This document shows, piece after piece, positions 9,301 to 16,737 of a DNA stretch of 64,000 nucleotides. The position numbers and the translations under genes were made by a program. The DNA lies in the NCBI GenBank assembly GCA_024233515.1, contig JACKPO010000002.1, positions 1 to 64,000 of the forward strand, given 5' to 3'. Below the pieces are notes generated by a model. It saw only the letters and a list, made by a program, of their open reading frames with translations, was not told where the DNA came from and searched no databases. Numbering within the stretch: position 1 is the stretch's first letter; each line of letters starts with the position of its first letter. Origin of the DNA: Chlamydiales bacterium. Its GTDB lineage: Bacteria > Chlamydiota > Chlamydiia > Chlamydiales > Simkaniaceae.

Positions 9301-9831
9301 GGGAGTGTCTGAAAGTTGGTCATAGAGGTAGTATGCCAAGTGGGCGGCTTCCTCCTCATAGTCGTTTGCAATTTTAAGGACTTCCCCGGGAGTGAGAGAT
9401 TGTCTTAGGGTAAAGAGCGGTGTTGATAAGGCCCAGATGCTACGTGAGGTCCATTGCTTGGCTCTTTGAGTAGTGGTCGAAACTTCATAGTTTCCTGCTT
9501 CAAGGTGAGAATACCAAGAGGAATCTTCTAGGGGGTTCTTCTTTTCCTTGATGAGAGCAACAACGATTGCAATCCTCTGAATTTGGTTAATAAACTCTGG
9601 ATAGAATCCGGGGTGACCTTTTAAGGGAAAAGCCTCCCCCATTACTTTTGGAAATTGGTCGATCCCCACAGCTTGAATAAAGAGGGAGGTGATAATGGAG
9701 ATGAGGGTCTGTTCATCAAACCGTGAAAGAATGCGATCTTTTCGAAGGGTAGCAAGATTTGCGGAATGAAGTCCATTTTGTCCGGGGAGGAGTTGGCAGA
9801 GATGAACATCTGCTCTAACCTTTCCTGACAT
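6370..9831 (-). CDS. Large hypothetical protein (1153 aa)
   Basis: The start ATG is preceded by TAAGGAGG with good spacing, and that site overlaps the stop of the upstream 495-aa gene, so the two form an operon. The protein is soluble-looking, rich in predicted helices in the first ~900 residues (Leu, His and Tyr rich), and has no signal peptide or membrane segment. The last ~200 residues look more beta-rich. I recognise no domain. Similar very large unknowns occur in environmental chlamydiae, and an effector or host-interaction role is possible but unproven. It ends overlapping dtd on the opposite strand. Confidence 0.7.
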   Translation of the reverse strand: MSGKVRADVHLCQLLPGQNGLHSANLATLRKDRILSRFDEQTLISIITSLFIQAVGIDQFPKVMGEAFPLKGHPGFYPEFINQIQRIAIVVALIKEKKNPLEDSSWYSHLEAGNYEVSTTTQRAKQWTSRSIWALSTPLFTLRQSLTPGEVLKIANDYEEEAAHLAYYLYDQLSDTPKPLKYTSFNLLNLYHSIALISPDGPITWGVLVQAYRDHVPDDNRRAETLLNDYPFPSLHQALSGSVPLPLRVTYPHQTFQEFVIGLTLDLTKLFLGHSLTHTVSERLSQTFRNNESLRKTFSLFLSNPAVSLTDFEEHPYFEEEEMSLLRAYRMVYHFVHYHIPAEERGSPEGEKIFEWALASNRTNVMRIDDCDYQGPEPANPCHLKTVVPLLESLEKLYQKNGEPFAPKAFSLLMLLTSLRDQSIEFVTFLIKCNRFGSFAITTYQVLQYSHFREHIDTTEDLRYLEGLQKVIPKEVKGSSTKGFNLLLMRSDHSIERRLELISIFNTHLNLRSRESMDPDLYFEAVAYFLTGRLTEHHLKIFDLYIDEYPQMPVNRKLDLLIRATDKGTQPHYVYREGSDELDQEASDPYFIFKTLKLLDPKKEGRMQEVIALFRKKFLEEKALHPSSIKSLRTHFLSFLPSFSSIEHIDYVIDRMQYLGHHFSEAHQLRVFYELLSLESNRDQIHFNVEFIKLLESFTHNKQKMAPRVVAHFLAYHPHLSVEQTRQLKFHFEKLVEHRRACLEKEVISAPLLPAKTVDAILENTLEIQEILEDKTRGRELNKEDKTWMTIVAPFINYLYFGSIPLSVRHVTTTLPTTATHRGSPNQALMPLDIHQELGKQFYGSWEREKDRYLYRFSVVTKDEKVSHSGKAPFPLNPETFDRNPDLPFLLKTFVYHLGYDGAISHRETNIETVEGFLKHPSVSQAWDDFTPTVGDKEEIGHALFSFCQHLRIGLRQAFLNLATNRRYDGAELSSGRIEFNHLPKIAAKGDTLIEGSHHLLVPYELVQGSREEITCYGTFHETNWLLDRDHSHVDNALKRYEIQETHPASLNIQVNHAPIPLPLTIKGEKQLIDYNDKEYKKLDGEEDSYKAEGYALTLSTEINDTSLSVRVIYTSYDLYTRDTFRPALSWHIAQLKARIYEKIISLSVQEEK

Positions 9832-9842
9832 CCGAAACCTCC

Positions 9843-11330
9843 TTAATCTTTGGTTAAGAGCTGCTGCGTCAAAAAGGCAGTATAGAGCATGACCAAGGGG
9901 CCGACTTCAGCGGGATATGAAATCCGCTTGTCGGTGGCTCGCCTTCCTGCCTCTGTTCCAAAGGAGTAGGCTAGAGATGCATAGGCAAAACAGGAGAGAA
10001 TAATTTTATAGAGTCCATAATCTTTGAGGGCAATATCTCCAATGAGGAGAACTTGAGTAATCGCATAAAAGAGAAGGGGAGGAGAGAGGGAATAATTGGT
10101 GAGGAAAAAGAGAGAATTATAGAGGCGACTGCTTGGGAGTTTTTGGTGATCCATCCACCTTGCAAGAAAGTAGGAGCTATAGAGGACAATTGCTACGGTT
10201 GAAAGAGCGAACACATCGACAAGAGGACCGTCAGCAATCCCTTGATAAATTCCATAGCCCAAAAATCCTCCGACAGCGCCGATGGCAAAGAGCCACTTTG
10301 CCACAGTCATGATTTTGCTGAGGGTGGGATAGGGATCTGGCTCTGGTCGTCTTTGGAGTTCTTCAAGTTTACTAAATGGGGTTTTGGTGATTCGGATCCA
10401 ATCGATTTGCCTTTTCATTCCATAAAAGGCCCCTGCAAAAAAGTCGGTTGCAGAGGTATTAAAAGCGAGGGTAAATCCAGGGAGGAACAGCCCGACGACT
10501 TGCTCTGTTTTCTCAACATAGATGAGAATTTTGTGGGGAAGGGAATAGGAGGTTCCGGCAGGAAGGAAAGGGCTTTCATCATCAGGGATACCAGACTCCT
10601 TTTTTTCATAGTACTTTTTTGCAGCATGGACGACTTCATGGAAGGCAACGCCTGTGACATTTCCCAACAGAATCATCCCGAGCTTTGGGGCAACGGTGGC
10701 TGGAGGATAAAAATGTCCAAGAAGTAAAGCTCCAATTCCAACGACAGCCTTTATAACCTCAAAACTTCGTCTTGATAGTGGATCGTTTCCGGAAAGCATT
10801 TCCATTTTTCTTTCCGTAGTTCCAATATCGAGAATTTCTGTTTCATCATCTTTCAACTTCATATAGAAGAAGCTGTCGACCATGGTTGCAACTTGAAGAC
10901 CGAGGATCCCATTGAAGGAACCATAGACAAATCGGTGGGCCCATCGAGGTTGGGGTAGATTGATATAGATCTGTGTTGCAACGATAAAAAATGTCGCCGA
11001 GTAGTTAATGATTTTATCTTTTGTAAAATCTAAGGCTCGCCCTACTCGAGTGAACTCTTTTTTGTCTTTATTTTCAGGATTGAGCGTTTCTCGATAGGGA
11101 ATTAAATGGAGGGCTCCTCCAAGGATGGTTCCGGCGCAGGTTGTTATGATAGCATTTAATGGATCGCCGTTATCGTAAGCAATGGCGATGTAGCAAAGGC
11201 CAGCACCCCCCACTGTAAGTCCGGCTGCAAAGATCCCTTTTGCAATTTGTTGATTTCGATACCAGTTGTAGTCTTGCTGTGTAGGGGCTTTTGTTTGGTT
11301 AATAAGAGACTCGAGCGCAGAATTTGCCAT
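9843..11330 (-). CDS. Polytopic membrane protein with an HEXXH motif
   Basis: The product is 495 aa with about 8-10 hydrophobic segments (for example 31-52, 110-125, 192-208, 218-232, 345-365, 370-392, 405-430, 440-458). A HEVVH sequence (231-235) lies at the end of a hydrophobic segment (GMILLGNVTGVAFHEVVHAA). That is the arrangement of intramembrane zinc metalloproteases, but I see no obvious third ligand such as an NPDG motif, so protease activity is speculative. It is followed 11 bp later by the 1153-aa gene, probably in one transcript. The ribosome binding site is weak (TGGAG). The family is not recognised. Confidence 0.7.
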   Translation of the reverse strand: MANSALESLINQTKAPTQQDYNWYRNQQIAKGIFAAGLTVGGAGLCYIAIAYDNGDPLNAIITTCAGTILGGALHLIPYRETLNPENKDKKEFTRVGRALDFTKDKIINYSATFFIVATQIYINLPQPRWAHRFVYGSFNGILGLQVATMVDSFFYMKLKDDETEILDIGTTERKMEMLSGNDPLSRRSFEVIKAVVGIGALLLGHFYPPATVAPKLGMILLGNVTGVAFHEVVHAAKKYYEKKESGIPDDESPFLPAGTSYSLPHKILIYVEKTEQVVGLFLPGFTLAFNTSATDFFAGAFYGMKRQIDWIRITKTPFSKLEELQRRPEPDPYPTLSKIMTVAKWLFAIGAVGGFLGYGIYQGIADGPLVDVFALSTVAIVLYSSYFLARWMDHQKLPSSRLYNSLFFLTNYSLSPPLLFYAITQVLLIGDIALKDYGLYKIILSCFAYASLAYSFGTEAGRRATDKRISYPAEVGPLVMLYTAFLTQQLLTKD

Positions 11331-11349
11331 TCAGAAAAACTCCAGGGTT

Positions 11350-11375
11350 CATACCTAACATGAATCAAAGGTTGG
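11350..11375. repeat. Solo copy of the TATACCTAA...GTTGG terminal motif
   Basis: The sequence ATACCTAACATGAATCAAAG followed by GTTGG matches the left end of the MITE-like element at 2500-2530 with about 4 mismatches in 30. It lies in the 5' region of the polytopic membrane protein gene. It may be a relic end or a shared regulatory site. Confidence 0.4.
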
Positions 11376-11459
11376 TTTATATCCGCTCCGTTTTGGTATT
11401 TTTAATTGTTTTAAAACGCGATGGATATTCGCCGAAAAGGCTAACACTCAAGGTTTTTT

Positions 11460-11488
11460 TTGACAAAGAAGTTTTTTCTTGATAAACG
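11460..11488 (+). promoter_or_regulatory. Putative sigma-70 promoter for the small lipoprotein
   Basis: TTGACA at 11460-11465 is followed 17 bp later by TAAACG at 11483-11488. The -10 is poor, but the position, 21 bp before the start codon, is reasonable. Confidence 0.4.
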
Positions 11489-11508
11489 CGATTCAAGGAG
11501 ATCACGAC

Positions 11509-11736
11509 ATGAAAAAGAAGTGTCTTATTGGAAGGATTGTGTTAATCGCATTCAGTGGATTAACACTAAGTTGCGAAACAAATGAAAATGCAAAAGTGAT
11601 GCACTTTGGTCCAAACCCAATTGACGGGGATGACCAAAACATACCTAACGCAAAAGAAGAGAGTTTTGGGCCTAGTCCCGGTGATGACCTCACAGATGAG
11701 GCGATACACTTTGGTCCAGGCCCAGGAGATGGCTGA
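11509..11736 (+). CDS. Small lipoprotein with FGP-type repeats
   Basis: The product is 75 aa. The ATG at 11509 has AAGGAG 8 nt upstream and begins MKKKCLIGRI, a signal ending in GLTLSC, so it is a probable lipoprotein acylated at about Cys22. The mature 53 residues contain three imperfect repeats of the form (H/S)FGP-x-P-x-D-G/D (HFGPNPIDGDD, SFGPSPGDD, HFGPGPGDG). Such a short acidic, Gly/Pro-rich tail suggests a surface peptide rather than an enzyme. It is convergent with ndk, with only 6 bp between stops. The family is unknown. Confidence 0.65.
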   Translation: MKKKCLIGRIVLIAFSGLTLSCETNENAKVMHFGPNPIDGDDQNIPNAKEESFGPSPGDDLTDEAIHFGPGPGDG

Positions 11737-11742
11737 GAGAGG

Positions 11743-12165
11743 TTAGCAGCAAACTTCTTGTTTTTCGAAGAAATAAGCAACTTCAACTTTTGCGGTATCT
11801 GGTCCATCAGAACCATGGACAGCATTGGCATCAATCGATTCTGCGAAGTCTGCGCGGATTGTTCCAGGTGCCGCATCTTTTGGATTTGTTGCTCCCATAA
11901 GGTCGCGGTTCTTTTGGATCGCACTCTCTCCCTCTAGGACAGAGATCACAACAGGTCCTGAAACCATGAAGTCTACGAGGTCTTTGAAGAAAGGACGCTC
12001 TTTATGGACAGCATAGAATCCTTCCGCTTCTTCGCGGCTGAGTTGCTTCATTTTGAGGGCTGCAATTTTGAGTCCTGCTTTTTCAAAGCGGGAAAGGATT
12101 TCTCCGATATGATTTTTTTGGACAGCGTCTGGTTTAATCATTGATAAAGTTTGTTCTTTTGACAT
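11743..12165 (-). CDS. ndk: Nucleoside diphosphate kinase
   Basis: The product is 140 aa, the usual length for one subunit. It transfers the gamma phosphate between nucleoside di- and triphosphates through a phospho-His. The active-site motif NAVHGSD is present (His about 115), followed by the conserved DGPDTAKVE. The N-terminus [14 protein letters not shown] is canonical. A ribosome binding site AAGGAG lies upstream. The promoter region is shared with the divergent Cys-rich gene at 12275. This is a housekeeping enzyme in an obligate intracellular bacterium that also imports host nucleotides. Confidence 0.97.
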   Translation of the reverse strand: MSKEQTLSMIKPDAVQKNHIGEILSRFEKAGLKIAALKMKQLSREEAEGFYAVHKERPFFKDLVDFMVSGPVVISVLEGESAIQKNRDLMGATNPKDAAPGTIRADFAESIDANAVHGSDGPDTAKVEVAYFFEKQEVCC

Positions 12166-12189
12166 CTTTTACTCCTTGAGTTTTCGAAG

Positions 12190-12218
12190 ATTGTAACTGA
12201 TTGATGTTTAAAAAACAA
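12190..12218 (-). promoter_or_regulatory. Putative ndk promoter
   Basis: On the minus strand, TTGTTT (12218-12213) and TACAAT (12195-12190) are 17 bp apart, 25 bp upstream of the ndk start. It lies back to back with the promoter of the gene on the other strand. Confidence 0.4.
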
Positions 12219-12219
12219 C

Positions 12220-12248
12220 TTGACGTTTTAAAGAATTACCTTTATACT
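12220..12248 (+). promoter_or_regulatory. Sigma-70 promoter of the Cys-rich gene
   Basis: TTGACG (12220-12225), a 17-bp spacer and TATACT (12243-12248) are close to consensus. They lie just upstream of the AAGGAGG site of the gene starting at 12275. Confidence 0.65.
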
Positions 12249-12274
12249 CATTGCGTTTCAATAAGGAGGCCATA

Positions 12275-13045
12275 TTGTCAGTACAAACAAAGCTCGTGGA
12301 TGATTTTAAGTGCCAGTGCCAAGGAGGGCTTTGTGAAGGAGCCATCTTAACTGAAGAGATCTCTGGAGATCCTCGCGTTATTGTGGAGACATGTGGATGT
12401 ATTTTTCGCATGTCTCACCTTGGAAGGCTCATGGGGGCGAAGTTGCCAGAAAAAATTGTCGAGTGGTTTCAAAGGGGGCAGCCCTTGACTCGCGGCTTTG
12501 TTTGTCCTCAACGAGATGGGAAAATTGCTGATTCCTTTGGAGTGAATGACATTATCACCGATCAAGGGCGCTATATGACTCTTTGGGAAAAGGCAAACAA
12601 GCAGCCGAACGCCTCTTTTCAAGATTTAACGGAGAATCCGAATTTGATTGCGAGGTTTTCGGCTCTTCCATCTCCTGCTTTGGGCGCAATTCTTTCTGAG
12701 GCGAATAGAGAGGGAAAAAGTCCAGGGCAGATGGATCGTAAAAATGCCTTGTCAGGAAGGATTCTTGCCTGTTCCCATGAGCAGTGGGGACTTTTTCGAA
12801 AGCTTTCCTTTATGGTTCGCGCGACCTATCACGTAAGTCTCGCATTTTTTATGGGTTATGGGATCACTTTTTTGAGGTGGGGAAATTTTGTTTCTACCGA
12901 AGAACAACAGGAGATGCTCCTCCGCGATGTAGGAGAAAGGGTATGCCCCCTCTTTTTAGAATATCATGGGTTCAGGTATAATCCAGAGGATTATCCATCA
13001 CGAACCATAGAAGCCCGCTTGTGGAACTGGATTTTACGCAGATAA
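12275..13045 (+). CDS. Cys-rich hypothetical protein
   Basis: The product is 256 aa. The start is TTG at 12275, chosen because AAGGAGG sits 5 nt upstream. The longer ORF from 12251 would put that site inside the coding region. The N-terminus has C-x-C-x4-C (residues about 13-20) and then C-x-C (about 41-43), which could hold a metal or Fe-S cluster. The rest includes a hydrophobic segment (VSLAFFMGYGITFL) near residue 190. No family was recognised. The 3' end overlaps the GT9 gene by 25 bp, so the two are probably translated together, and a role near LPS assembly is possible. Confidence 0.65.
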   Translation: MSVQTKLVDDFKCQCQGGLCEGAILTEEISGDPRVIVETCGCIFRMSHLGRLMGAKLPEKIVEWFQRGQPLTRGFVCPQRDGKIADSFGVNDIITDQGRYMTLWEKANKQPNASFQDLTENPNLIARFSALPSPALGAILSEANREGKSPGQMDRKNALSGRILACSHEQWGLFRKLSFMVRATYHVSLAFFMGYGITFLRWGNFVSTEEQQEMLLRDVGERVCPLFLEYHGFRYNPEDYPSRTIEARLWNWILRR

Positions 13046-14094
13046 AAAAAGTTTTAGTCGCGAAATTGCGCCATCATGGCGATGTTCTCCTTTCCAGCCC
13101 TGTTTTCTCAGTGTTGAAGGAGCGGTATCCCCATTTAGAAATTGATGCCTATCTCTACAAAGAGACCCATCCGATGCTGGAGGGACATCCAGCGATTACC
13201 GATTTTCTTTTATATGATAAGGGATGGAAAAAGCTTCCCTTTTTGAAACGCTTTCTTCAGGAAATGAAACTCCTGAAAAAGATTCGAAGAAAGCGGTACG
13301 ATCTTGTGATCAATTTGACCGAAGGGGACCGAGGAGCGATTGCAGCGAAGGTTTCAAAGGCCCCTTTTGCAGTGGGTTTTGATCCGCAAGGAGAGGGGAT
13401 GAAGGGAAAAAAAGAGTGTTATTCCCATGTGATCAAGCACACCCCACGGCCACGCCATACGGTAGAAAAGAACCTCGATGCGCTCCGCGTTTTGGGTCTT
13501 TTTCCCACGCCAGAAGAGCGGAATCTTTCATTTCACATTCCCGATGAGGCGCGTGCTCATATCAAAACGATGCTTCCCGATAACTATGTCGTTTTTCATC
13601 CTGTTTCGCGGTGGATGTTCAAGACTCTCCCTATTTCTACAATGTCTGCAGTGGTCCGTAGTCTCCAAGAGAAAGGAGAGCAAGTTGTTCTGACGGCAAG
13701 TCCCGATCCGATTGAAAAGGAGATGAACCGACAAATTGCTGAAGAGAACCCGGGGGTGATCGACTTATCAGGACAAATTTCTCTCAAGGAATTAGGGGCA
13801 ATCATTGAGGGAGCGCACCTTCTTGTCACCGTTGATTCGGTTCCACTCCATCTAGCGAGTGCTTTAAAAAAACCAACCATTGTGGTCTTTGGTCCAACCT
13901 GTGATCAAAACTGGGGCCCCTATCGCAATCCCCACGCACGTGTCATCACAACACCTCTTTCTTGTAGACCCTGCTACCAGCCAGGTTGCGGTGGGAGTGG
14001 AAAGAGTGACTGTTTAGACACCCTTCCTCCATCCAGGATCATTGAAGCGATCGAATCGTTTTCTAATGAGCTATATCTAATCACTAGACGCTAG
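13021..14094 (+). CDS. Glycosyltransferase family 9, LPS heptosyltransferase-like
   Basis: The product is 357 aa and starts with GTG inside the previous gene. The N-terminal Rossmann half begins KKVLVAKLRHHGDVLLSSPV, the typical GT9 start. The C-terminal half carries the sugar-nucleotide site, LVTVDSVPLHLASALKKPTIVVFGPT, followed by a Cys-rich CRPCYQPGCGG stretch. It best resembles heptosyltransferase III (WaaQ type), which adds heptose to inner-core LPS at the cytoplasmic face. Chlamydiaceae LPS has only Kdo, so this fits an environmental chlamydia with a larger core. Its TAG stop overlaps the stop of the convergent lptB, and the lpt operon is next door. The sugar specificity is inferred. 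Confidence 0.8.
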   Translation: MELDFTQIKKVLVAKLRHHGDVLLSSPVFSVLKERYPHLEIDAYLYKETHPMLEGHPAITDFLLYDKGWKKLPFLKRFLQEMKLLKKIRRKRYDLVINLTEGDRGAIAAKVSKAPFAVGFDPQGEGMKGKKECYSHVIKHTPRPRHTVEKNLDALRVLGLFPTPEERNLSFHIPDEARAHIKTMLPDNYVVFHPVSRWMFKTLPISTMSAVVRSLQEKGEQVVLTASPDPIEKEMNRQIAEENPGVIDLSGQISLKELGAIIEGAHLLVTVDSVPLHLASALKKPTIVVFGPTCDQNWGPYRNPHARVITTPLSCRPCYQPGCGGSGKSDCLDTLPPSRIIEAIESFSNELYLITRR

Positions 14095-14810
14095 AGTTCA
14101 AAATCTTCGCCGAAGTAGGTGGAGCGGGCGTCCTTGCTGGCAAGGAGATCGGCAATGGTGCCGGAGTGAGTGACGCGTCCTTCCTGAATAAGGTAGGAGT
14201 GGTCAACAATGGAAGAGACTTCCCGTGCGTTATGGTCGGTGATGAGGACCGAGATATTTTTCGAGGTGAGGTGGCGGATCATCAGTTTCACATCGTGGAT
14301 GGTCAGGGGATCGATATTGGCAAAAGGTTCATCGAGAAGAAGGAGGCGAGGATTGGTGACAAGGGAGCGGGTAATTTCAAGACGGCGCCGCTCTCCACCG
14401 GAAAGGGTGGCGGCCCGTTTTTTTGCGAGGGGAGTGAGATGGAGTTCTTCGAGGAGTTCTTCGAGGCGTTGTTTTCGTTCGGTGCGGGTGATAGGGAGAG
14501 TTTCAAGGATGCAGAGGATGTTCTGTTCGACGGTGAGGTTGCGGAAGATCGAAGGTTCTTGCGCAAGGTACCCCATTCCCATTTTGGCCCGTTTGTGGAC
14601 AGGAGCAGAGGTGACTTCGCTCTCTTGGAAATGGACCGATCCACCATCGGGTTTAATCAGTCCAATGGTCATATAAAAGGCGGTTGTTTTTCCAGCGCCA
14701 TTGGGACCAAGAAGTCCCACGACTTGTCCTTCACGGACGCTGAAGGAGAGACCGTTCACGATCTTTTTTCCAGAGTAAGATTTTGAGAGGTCTTTCACTT
14801 TAAGAATCAT
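14091..14810 (-). CDS. lptB: LPS export ABC transporter ATP-binding protein LptB
   Basis: The product is 239 aa. This ATPase powers extraction of LPS from the inner membrane through LptFG. All ABC motifs are present: Walker A GPNGAGKTT (35-43), Q-loop LAQEPS, signature LSGGERRR, Walker B LLLLDEPFANIDP and the switch His in ITDHN. The ITDHNAREV sequence is characteristic of LptB (YhbG). Its ATG overlaps the lptA stop in ATGA, so it is the last gene of kdsA-lptC-lptA-lptB. LptF and LptG are not in this window. Confidence 0.95.
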   Translation of the reverse strand: MILKVKDLSKSYSGKKIVNGLSFSVREGQVVGLLGPNGAGKTTAFYMTIGLIKPDGGSVHFQESEVTSAPVHKRAKMGMGYLAQEPSIFRNLTVEQNILCILETLPITRTERKQRLEELLEELHLTPLAKKRAATLSGGERRRLEITRSLVTNPRLLLLDEPFANIDPLTIHDVKLMIRHLTSKNISVLITDHNAREVSSIVDHSYLIQEGRVTHSGTIADLLASKDARSTYFGEDFEL

Positions 14811-16135
14811 TTATCGCCTTTATGGTGGAGGAGTTCATCGATTTTTTTTCCTTCTTCTTCTGTAAAGGTGAACCGGACGGTGCCCAGTCCTTTGACTAAG
14901 TCTTCTTCTCCGTGCTCGATAAGGATTTCAGGAGCACTTAAAGAGAGCTTTTTTTCTTCGTCCCAGAAAAGGACATGGCTTCCTTCATCGGCAATGAGGT
15001 GCGTTTGTTTTGTGACGGGATCATGAAAAATATGGTCGGCAATCCCTTTTCTTAATGGGCGAGACAAGTCGTGGGAAAGGATTTGTACATTCCCATCAAG
15101 GTAGATAGCATGGGGTTTCATCTCTAATCCTTGGAAAGCATATTCGATGCGCGCGCTGTCCGCAAAAAGGAGGAGGTCTTCTTTTTCATATTTCAGTCGT
15201 TGATCGGGAGGGTTTTGACAGGTGATGACGAGTTCATCTCGGTCCAGTCGCATCGTTCCATAATTGATCAGGGTTTCATTGTCATGGGTGGTTAGTGTTG
15301 TTTTCCCTTCCGTTTCGATGGACTGCAAGGTCCGTTTTCCAAAGAGTTTCCGCTCTTTAAGAGAAAAAAGGTGGTCTCCTTCAAGCTTTCCAAAGGCCGG
15401 ATCTTCAATCGAAATATCTCGCTTTAGAGTCAGGAGGTCTTGTTTTTGGTCCCAAACCAAAAGCCGTGAGGAGAAATTGCAGTGACGCTGTGGATCATCT
15501 GGAAAGAAAAGTGAGGAGAGTCTCCCTTTTGGATCTTCTAATGTTAAAAGAGTGGTGTCTAAATCGTAGTAGATGGTTTTTGCATCGACCTGATCCTCTT
15601 CTTGCTTCAAAATGCAGGGGCTTTCCCCCGTTGCCATCAAGATGTTTTGAGAGTAGGAGGTATGGTCCGCATCGATAGTAACCCCATTATGGTTCTCGAT
15701 GTGGACGTCCCCATCAGCCGTGATGTTTTTGATCGAGGTGTGGCGATCGGTCTCCTCTAGAGAAAGGGTCATTTTTTTGCAGTAAAGATCGTAGTCGGTT
15801 CCTTTATAAATGATGGGATAATCTTTTGAGGTAAATGTTCCTGAAAGGGTTTCCATATCGATGAAAGCATTTTCAGCATAGAGGTTTCCTTGAGTGTCAA
15901 AAAAGATCGAAACCTGATCATCGAGTTGAATGGTTGAAAAGTGGTAGGGAGAGTCCCCTTTGTTAAGCCTAGCTTTGTCAGCTTTAAGGGTTCCAAGATC
16001 ATGCTCGACTTGAACATGCCCAGAGAGAATTAGGGTATCACCATCATAACTTGCATGGTCGGAAGAGAGGTCTGAAGCAGGGATTTCTGCAAGGAGGGGA
16101 GAAAGAAAAGCAAGAAGGAGAATCGTCTGTTTCAT
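14807..16135 (-). CDS. lptA: LptA/OstA-like periplasmic LPS transport protein
   Basis: The product is 442 aa. A short signal peptide (MKQTILLLAFLSPLLA) leads into several beta-rich OstA-type units, such as DTLILSGHVQVEHDLGTLKADKA (residues about 33-55) and later ITADGDVHIENHNGVTIDADH. Canonical LptA is about 180 aa; this protein is over twice that, so it may hold two or more jellyroll modules and form a longer bridge. Its role would be to carry LPS from LptC across the periplasm to LptD. It overlaps lptC (ATGA) and lptB (ATGA). The gene symbol is inferred from context and fold. Confidence 0.8.
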   Translation of the reverse strand: MKQTILLLAFLSPLLAEIPASDLSSDHASYDGDTLILSGHVQVEHDLGTLKADKARLNKGDSPYHFSTIQLDDQVSIFFDTQGNLYAENAFIDMETLSGTFTSKDYPIIYKGTDYDLYCKKMTLSLEETDRHTSIKNITADGDVHIENHNGVTIDADHTSYSQNILMATGESPCILKQEEDQVDAKTIYYDLDTTLLTLEDPKGRLSSLFFPDDPQRHCNFSSRLLVWDQKQDLLTLKRDISIEDPAFGKLEGDHLFSLKERKLFGKRTLQSIETEGKTTLTTHDNETLINYGTMRLDRDELVITCQNPPDQRLKYEKEDLLLFADSARIEYAFQGLEMKPHAIYLDGNVQILSHDLSRPLRKGIADHIFHDPVTKQTHLIADEGSHVLFWDEEKKLSLSAPEILIEHGEEDLVKGLGTVRFTFTEEEGKKIDELLHHKGDK

Positions 16136-16737
16136 CGGCGCTCCTCTTGGGGACGGATGTGTGCTTTAAACTTTTCTGCTTGGAAATTTGGGGAACCATT
16201 CGAGAAGGAAAGGGAGACTTCATCGGCTACCCCTTTTAGGAACGCAGTGCTAGGATCGAGGGTTGTTGTCAGTGTATCTCCGGGAAGAGAATAGAGGGCT
16301 AAAAAGACGCTGTGAGCATTAAAAAGTTGATCGGAATAGCGGTAAGTTCCCTCACTCGATTGAAAATAGCGGATATTTTGGGTCAGTTTTCCATCGTCAT
16401 CCTCGATTTTTTCTTGAAGGAAGCACCGCATGTTGATCATTTGTTCTGTAAGTTCAATTTGGCTTCCTTTTTGGACAGCGGTTAGAATCGATCGGGGACT
16501 TTCAATGTGGTGGTGCAGGCGACCACCTTCTTTGTTTGCGATCCATAAGTCTTTTGAAACACCGCTACGCATTTGTTTGTTAGGATATTTCTCCTCATTT
16601 TTTGGCATTGAGATATCTTGTGTAAGAAGTTCTTCAATACTTGTCGCCGATTGTGGGGCGTAAAACGCTTCAAAAAGGACGCCGCCAGTGAAGAGAGCTA
16701 GAAGGATAAAAGCAATGAGCGTCGCTCTTTGGATCAA
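16132..16737 (-). CDS. lptC: LptC-like LPS export protein
   Basis: The product is 201 aa. A single N-terminal membrane anchor (TLIAFILLALFTGGVLFEAFY) is followed by a beta-rich periplasmic domain, the LptC layout. LptC links the LptBFG complex to LptA. The start is TTG overlapping the kdsA TGA (TTGA), an arrangement that couples translation. Sequence similarity to classical LptC is low by eye, so the call rests on topology, size and position between kdsA and lptA/lptB. Confidence 0.7.
   Translation of the reverse strand: MIQRATLIAFILLALFTGGVLFEAFYAPQSATSIEELLTQDISMPKNEEKYPNKQMRSGVSKDLWIANKEGGRLHHHIESPRSILTAVQKGSQIELTEQMINMRCFLQEKIEDDDGKLTQNIRYFQSSEGTYRYSDQLFNAHSVFLALYSLPGDTLTTTLDPSTAFLKGVADEVSLSFSNGSPNFQAEKFKAHIRPQEERR

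Noticed and set aside
14166..14786. 206-codon plus-strand frame opposite lptB
   Set aside because: Antisense shadow of a gene with all ABC motifs.
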